Origin: Micromonospora rhizosphaerae
GTDB lineage: Bacteria > Actinomycetota > Actinomycetes > Mycobacteriales > Micromonosporaceae
Direction: 5' to 3'
Assembly (NCBI RefSeq): GCF_900091465.1
Contig: NZ_FMHV01000002.1
Location: 6,572,001 to 6,636,000 of the forward strand
DNA length: 64,000 nt
The translations under genes and the position numbers were made by a program. Positions 61,950 to 64,000 of the stretch are shown one piece after another. The notes under the pieces are model-generated. The model did no database searches. It worked only from the letters and a program-made list of their open reading frames with translations, and was not told the origin of the DNA. Numbering within the stretch: position 1 is the stretch's first letter; each line of letters opens with the position of its first letter.

Positions 61950-63197
61950 ATGAGCCCCATCCCCGTCGACCGCAGCCCGGAGAGCACCCTGGCGTTCCTG
62001 CGGGATGGGTACCGGTTCATCGGCGACCGCTGCGACCGCTACGGCAGCGACATCTTCCAGACCCGGCTCCTGCTGGAACCGACCATCTGCCTGCGCGGCC
62101 GCCCCGCCGCGGTGCTCTTCTACGACGACGAGCGCTTCGTCCGGCAGGGCGCCATGCCGATGCGCGGGCAGCGGACGCTCACCGGGGTCGGCGGGGTGCA
62201 GGGGCTGGACGACGCGGCGCACCGGGAGCGGAAGGCGATGCTGATGTCGATCATGACGCCTACTGCGATCCGCCAGCTCGGGCAGCTCTTCGACGACGAG
62301 TGGCGGGCCCGTATCCCGGTCTGGGAGCAGTCCGGACCAGTGGTGCTCTACGACGAGGTCAGCCGGATGCTGACCCGGGTGGTCTGCGCCTGGGCCGGAG
62401 TGCCGCTGACCGGCTCGGACGTGCCGCGGCGGACCGTCGAGCTGCACGCGATGATCGAAGCCCCGGCCGCGGTCGGTCCCCGGCACTGGCGGGGCCTGCT
62501 CGGCCGCCGCCGGGCCGAGCGCTGGATCTCCAAAGTCGTCGAACGGGCCCGGGTGGGCAGCCCGCCCACGGCGGAGGGCAGCGCGCTGCGGGTGATCGCC
62601 GAGCACCAGGACGGCCGCGGTCGGCTCCTGCCCCGCCGGATCGCCGCGGTGGACCTGCTGAACGTCCTCCGCCCGACCGTCGCCGTGGACCGCTTCGTGG
62701 TGTTCGCCGCGTTGGCTCTGCACGACCATCCGCACTGGCGGGAGCGCGCCCGCAGGGACGAGCCGGCCACCGAGTGCTTCGTCCAGGAGGTACGCCGCTA
62801 CTACCCGTTCTTCCCGATCGCGGTGGCCCGGGTCCGGCGCTCCTTCGACTGGCAGGGCCACCACTTTCCGCGCGGTCGCCGGGTGGTGCTCGACCTCTAC
62901 GGCACCAACCACCACCCGGAGCTGTGGCCGGGGCCGGAGCAGTTCCGGCCGGACCGGTTCACCGGCTGGCGCGGCGACCCGTTCAGCTTCATCCCGCAGG
63001 GCGGCGGGGACCACCTGACCGATCACCGCTGCGCCGGCGAGTGGATCACCATCGAGCTGATGAAGCGCGCCGTGACCAACCTGACCACCGCGATGAGCTA
63101 CCGGGTGCCGCCCCAGGACCTGGCGCTCAACCTGCGCCGGATGCCCACCCTGCCACCCAGTGGCTTCGTCATCGACGGCGTCCGGCGCACCGAGTGA
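61950..63197 (+). CDS. Cytochrome P450 of the CYP152 (peroxygenase) family
   Basis: 415 residues. Unlike normal P450s it lacks the A/G-G-x-D/E-T I-helix motif and instead has LRPTVAVDRFVVFAALAL, where the Arg-Pro pair binds the fatty-acid carboxylate in CYP152 peroxygenases (P450-BSbeta, P450-SPalpha, OleT). The haem Cys lies in the odd loop FIPQGGGDHLTDHRCAGEWIT. This points to H2O2-driven alpha- or beta-hydroxylation or decarboxylation of fatty acids; which reaction it favours is unknown. CAGGAG precedes the ATG. Confidence 0.92.
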   Translation: MSPIPVDRSPESTLAFLRDGYRFIGDRCDRYGSDIFQTRLLLEPTICLRGRPAAVLFYDDERFVRQGAMPMRGQRTLTGVGGVQGLDDAAHRERKAMLMSIMTPTAIRQLGQLFDDEWRARIPVWEQSGPVVLYDEVSRMLTRVVCAWAGVPLTGSDVPRRTVELHAMIEAPAAVGPRHWRGLLGRRRAERWISKVVERARVGSPPTAEGSALRVIAEHQDGRGRLLPRRIAAVDLLNVLRPTVAVDRFVVFAALALHDHPHWRERARRDEPATECFVQEVRRYYPFFPIAVARVRRSFDWQGHHFPRGRRVVLDLYGTNHHPELWPGPEQFRPDRFTGWRGDPFSFIPQGGGDHLTDHRCAGEWITIELMKRAVTNLTTAMSYRVPPQDLALNLRRMPTLPPSGFVIDGVRRTE

Positions 63198-63204
63198 GCA
63201 GGTC

Positions 63205-63663
63205 TCAGTCGGCCACCACGAGGGCCTGCGGAGCCGCCTGCTTCATCCGGGTACGCAGCCACTTCAGCTGGACCGCGGTCTCCTGCTCGCACGACTTCAC
63301 CACCGCGAGGAGTTCCTCGTCCCGCGCCCCGTACGCCGCCTGACCGACCACGGTCCAGCAGATGTCGCACTCCGCCGCCATCAGGTAGAGGTCCTGCAGA
63401 TCCCGCAGCAGCCCGATCCCGCCGGTACGGGTGCCGGCGAAGAGCTGCGAGTGCAGCCGGTCCGGTTCGTCCGGGGCTTCCTCGGCGTACCGGCGGGCGA
63501 ACGGCTCCAGCTTTTCCGCGTGCTGGCGGCACTGGGCGGCCAGCTTCGCGCAGGTGTGGAAGACGTCCGGCTCCTCCCGGTGCGCGTCGCCGACCTCGGT
63601 GAACGCGTCGCCGAGGCGGGCCTGGGCCTTGTGCAGCAGCCCGAGATAGTGCGCCAGGTGCAT
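63205..63663 (-). CDS. Four-helix (ferritin-like) protein next to a molybdoenzyme
   Basis: 152 residues, almost all helical: HLAHYLGLLHKAQARLGDAFTEVGDAHREEPDVFHTCAKLAAQCRQHAEKLEPFARRYAEEAP, then LLRDLQDLYLMAAECDICWTVVGQAAYGARDEELLAVVKSCEQETAVQLKWLRTRM. The His and Glu positions resemble a ferritin-like bundle, but a metal site is not certain. It follows the molybdopterin oxidoreductase stop by 1 bp and overlaps its message, so it may be a partner subunit. Confidence 0.75.
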   Translation of the reverse strand: MHLAHYLGLLHKAQARLGDAFTEVGDAHREEPDVFHTCAKLAAQCRQHAEKLEPFARRYAEEAPDEPDRLHSQLFAGTRTGGIGLLRDLQDLYLMAAECDICWTVVGQAAYGARDEELLAVVKSCEQETAVQLKWLRTRMKQAAPQALVVAD

Positions 63664-63664
63664 C

Positions 63665-64000
63665 TCACTCCCCCCTCGCGGGTGCCTCGGCGGCCGGCCC
63701 GCCGACCGTGGCCGGGATGCCCGACCCGTCCAGCGGGGCGGGCCCGCCGACCGTGGGCGCGGGCGAGGGGTGACCGTCGGAGTCCGCCTCCTTGACCACC
63801 CGGACCGCCGCCACCTTGAAGATCGGCTGCTTGGAGACCGGGTCCCAGGCGGTGATGGTCAACTCGTTCGCCGCCCGGATGTGACCGTCGCCGTCCGCGG
63901 GCGCGTCCCAGTAGCCGTAGTGGAAGGGGAGAAAGACGACGCCGGGGCGTACGCCGCAGACGCGGGCCCGGGCCCGGACCACCCCGCGCGGCGACTCGAC
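63665..64000 (-). CDS. Molybdopterin oxidoreductase, C-terminal end (runs off the window)
   Basis: Only the last 111 residues are seen, in frame from the window edge. VESPRGVVRARARVCGVRPGVVFLPFHYGYWD and RAANELTITAWDPVSKQPIFKVAAVRV are typical of the C-terminal molybdopterin-dinucleotide-binding domain of nitrate reductase/formate dehydrogenase-like enzymes. It continues into a Pro/Gly tail (APTVGGPAPLDGSGIPATVGGPAAEAP). The enzyme's substrate cannot be told from this part. Confidence 0.88.
   Translation of the reverse strand, partial: VESPRGVVRARARVCGVRPGVVFLPFHYGYWDAPADGDGHIRAANELTITAWDPVSKQPIFKVAAVRVVKEADSDGHPSPAPTVGGPAPLDGSGIPATVGGPAAEAPARGE

Noticed and set aside
61494..63026. A 510-codon minus-strand open frame across the P450 gene
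   Set aside because: It is the antisense of the CYP152 gene; low-GC codon positions and composition (Arg/His/Gln-rich) fit a shadow frame. Only its last 65 codons, before the amber, belong to a likely gene.

Overview
The window is GC-rich DNA (about 70 % G+C by eye) from an actinobacterium, most likely a member of the Micromonosporaceae such as Micromonospora. The signs are the gene orders hrcA-dnaJ behind a CIRCE element and phoH-ybeY-CNNM-deaminase-like-era-recO-uppS, frequent GTG starts, and many leaderless promoters. Most of it is ordinary core chromosome. The taxon is inferred from gene content and style, not from a marker gene.

Layout. 0-6.3 kb: 5' part of glyS, small membrane genes, and a zinc locus (lipoprotein ZnuA, ATPase ZnuC, permease ZnuB, then a SmtB-type ArsR sensor translationally coupled to a Fur-family Zur). 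6.3-11.3 kb: an acyl-CoA dehydrogenase, a small membrane protein, and a coupled trio (alpha/beta hydrolase, internally deleted AAC(3)-like protein, SIS-domain protein). 11.4-15.5 kb: a TPP riboswitch leading the ECF transporter ykoE-ykoD-ykoC, then a YkoF/MTH1187-like thiamine-binding protein. 15.6-22.2 kb: 6-phosphogluconate dehydrogenase, pirin, uppS-recO, a DUF4097-like lipoprotein and an acyltransferase. 22.3-32.5 kb: era, a deaminase-like protein, a CNNM/CorC protein, ybeY, phoH, a serine hydrolase, a HIT protein, an SDR, rsmE, dnaJ, hrcA and CIRCE. 32.6-45.5 kb: hemW, an enoyl-CoA hydratase, a lysozyme-like protein, a MOSC protein, a sugar-permease remnant, a tandem pair of identical GlsB-type proteins, lepA, an APH-like kinase, rpsT, holA and a glycosyltransferase. 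45.5-49 kb: comEC and comEA. 49-52.6 kb: a small accessory patch of orphan genes, an AlpA-like HTH gene and a broken hydrolase. 52.6-64 kb: SDR, DegV, phosphatase, rsfS, nadD, padR with a flavin monooxygenase, pepN, a DUF397 protein, a gene broken by an amber codon, a CYP152-type P450, and the 3' end of a molybdopterin oxidoreductase.

How the genes work together. The zinc genes form an uptake system with both an efflux-type and an uptake-type sensor beside it. The ykoEDC genes plus the riboswitch form a thiamine/HMP salvage unit. hrcA-dnaJ is an autoregulated heat-shock operon. The era-ybeY-rsmE-rsfS-lepA-rpsT genes are spread over several operons and all serve ribosome maturation or translation.

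I found no CRISPR array, rRNA, tRNA, prophage or complete transposon, and no convincing new multi-gene system. The most unusual items are the 56-bp duplication that makes a 19-codon coupling ORF inside the ykoDC overlap, the homogenised glsB tandem, the in-frame amber in a conserved-looking gene, the internally deleted AAC(3)-like gene inside a coupled operon, and the orphan gene patch at 49.3-52.1 kb.
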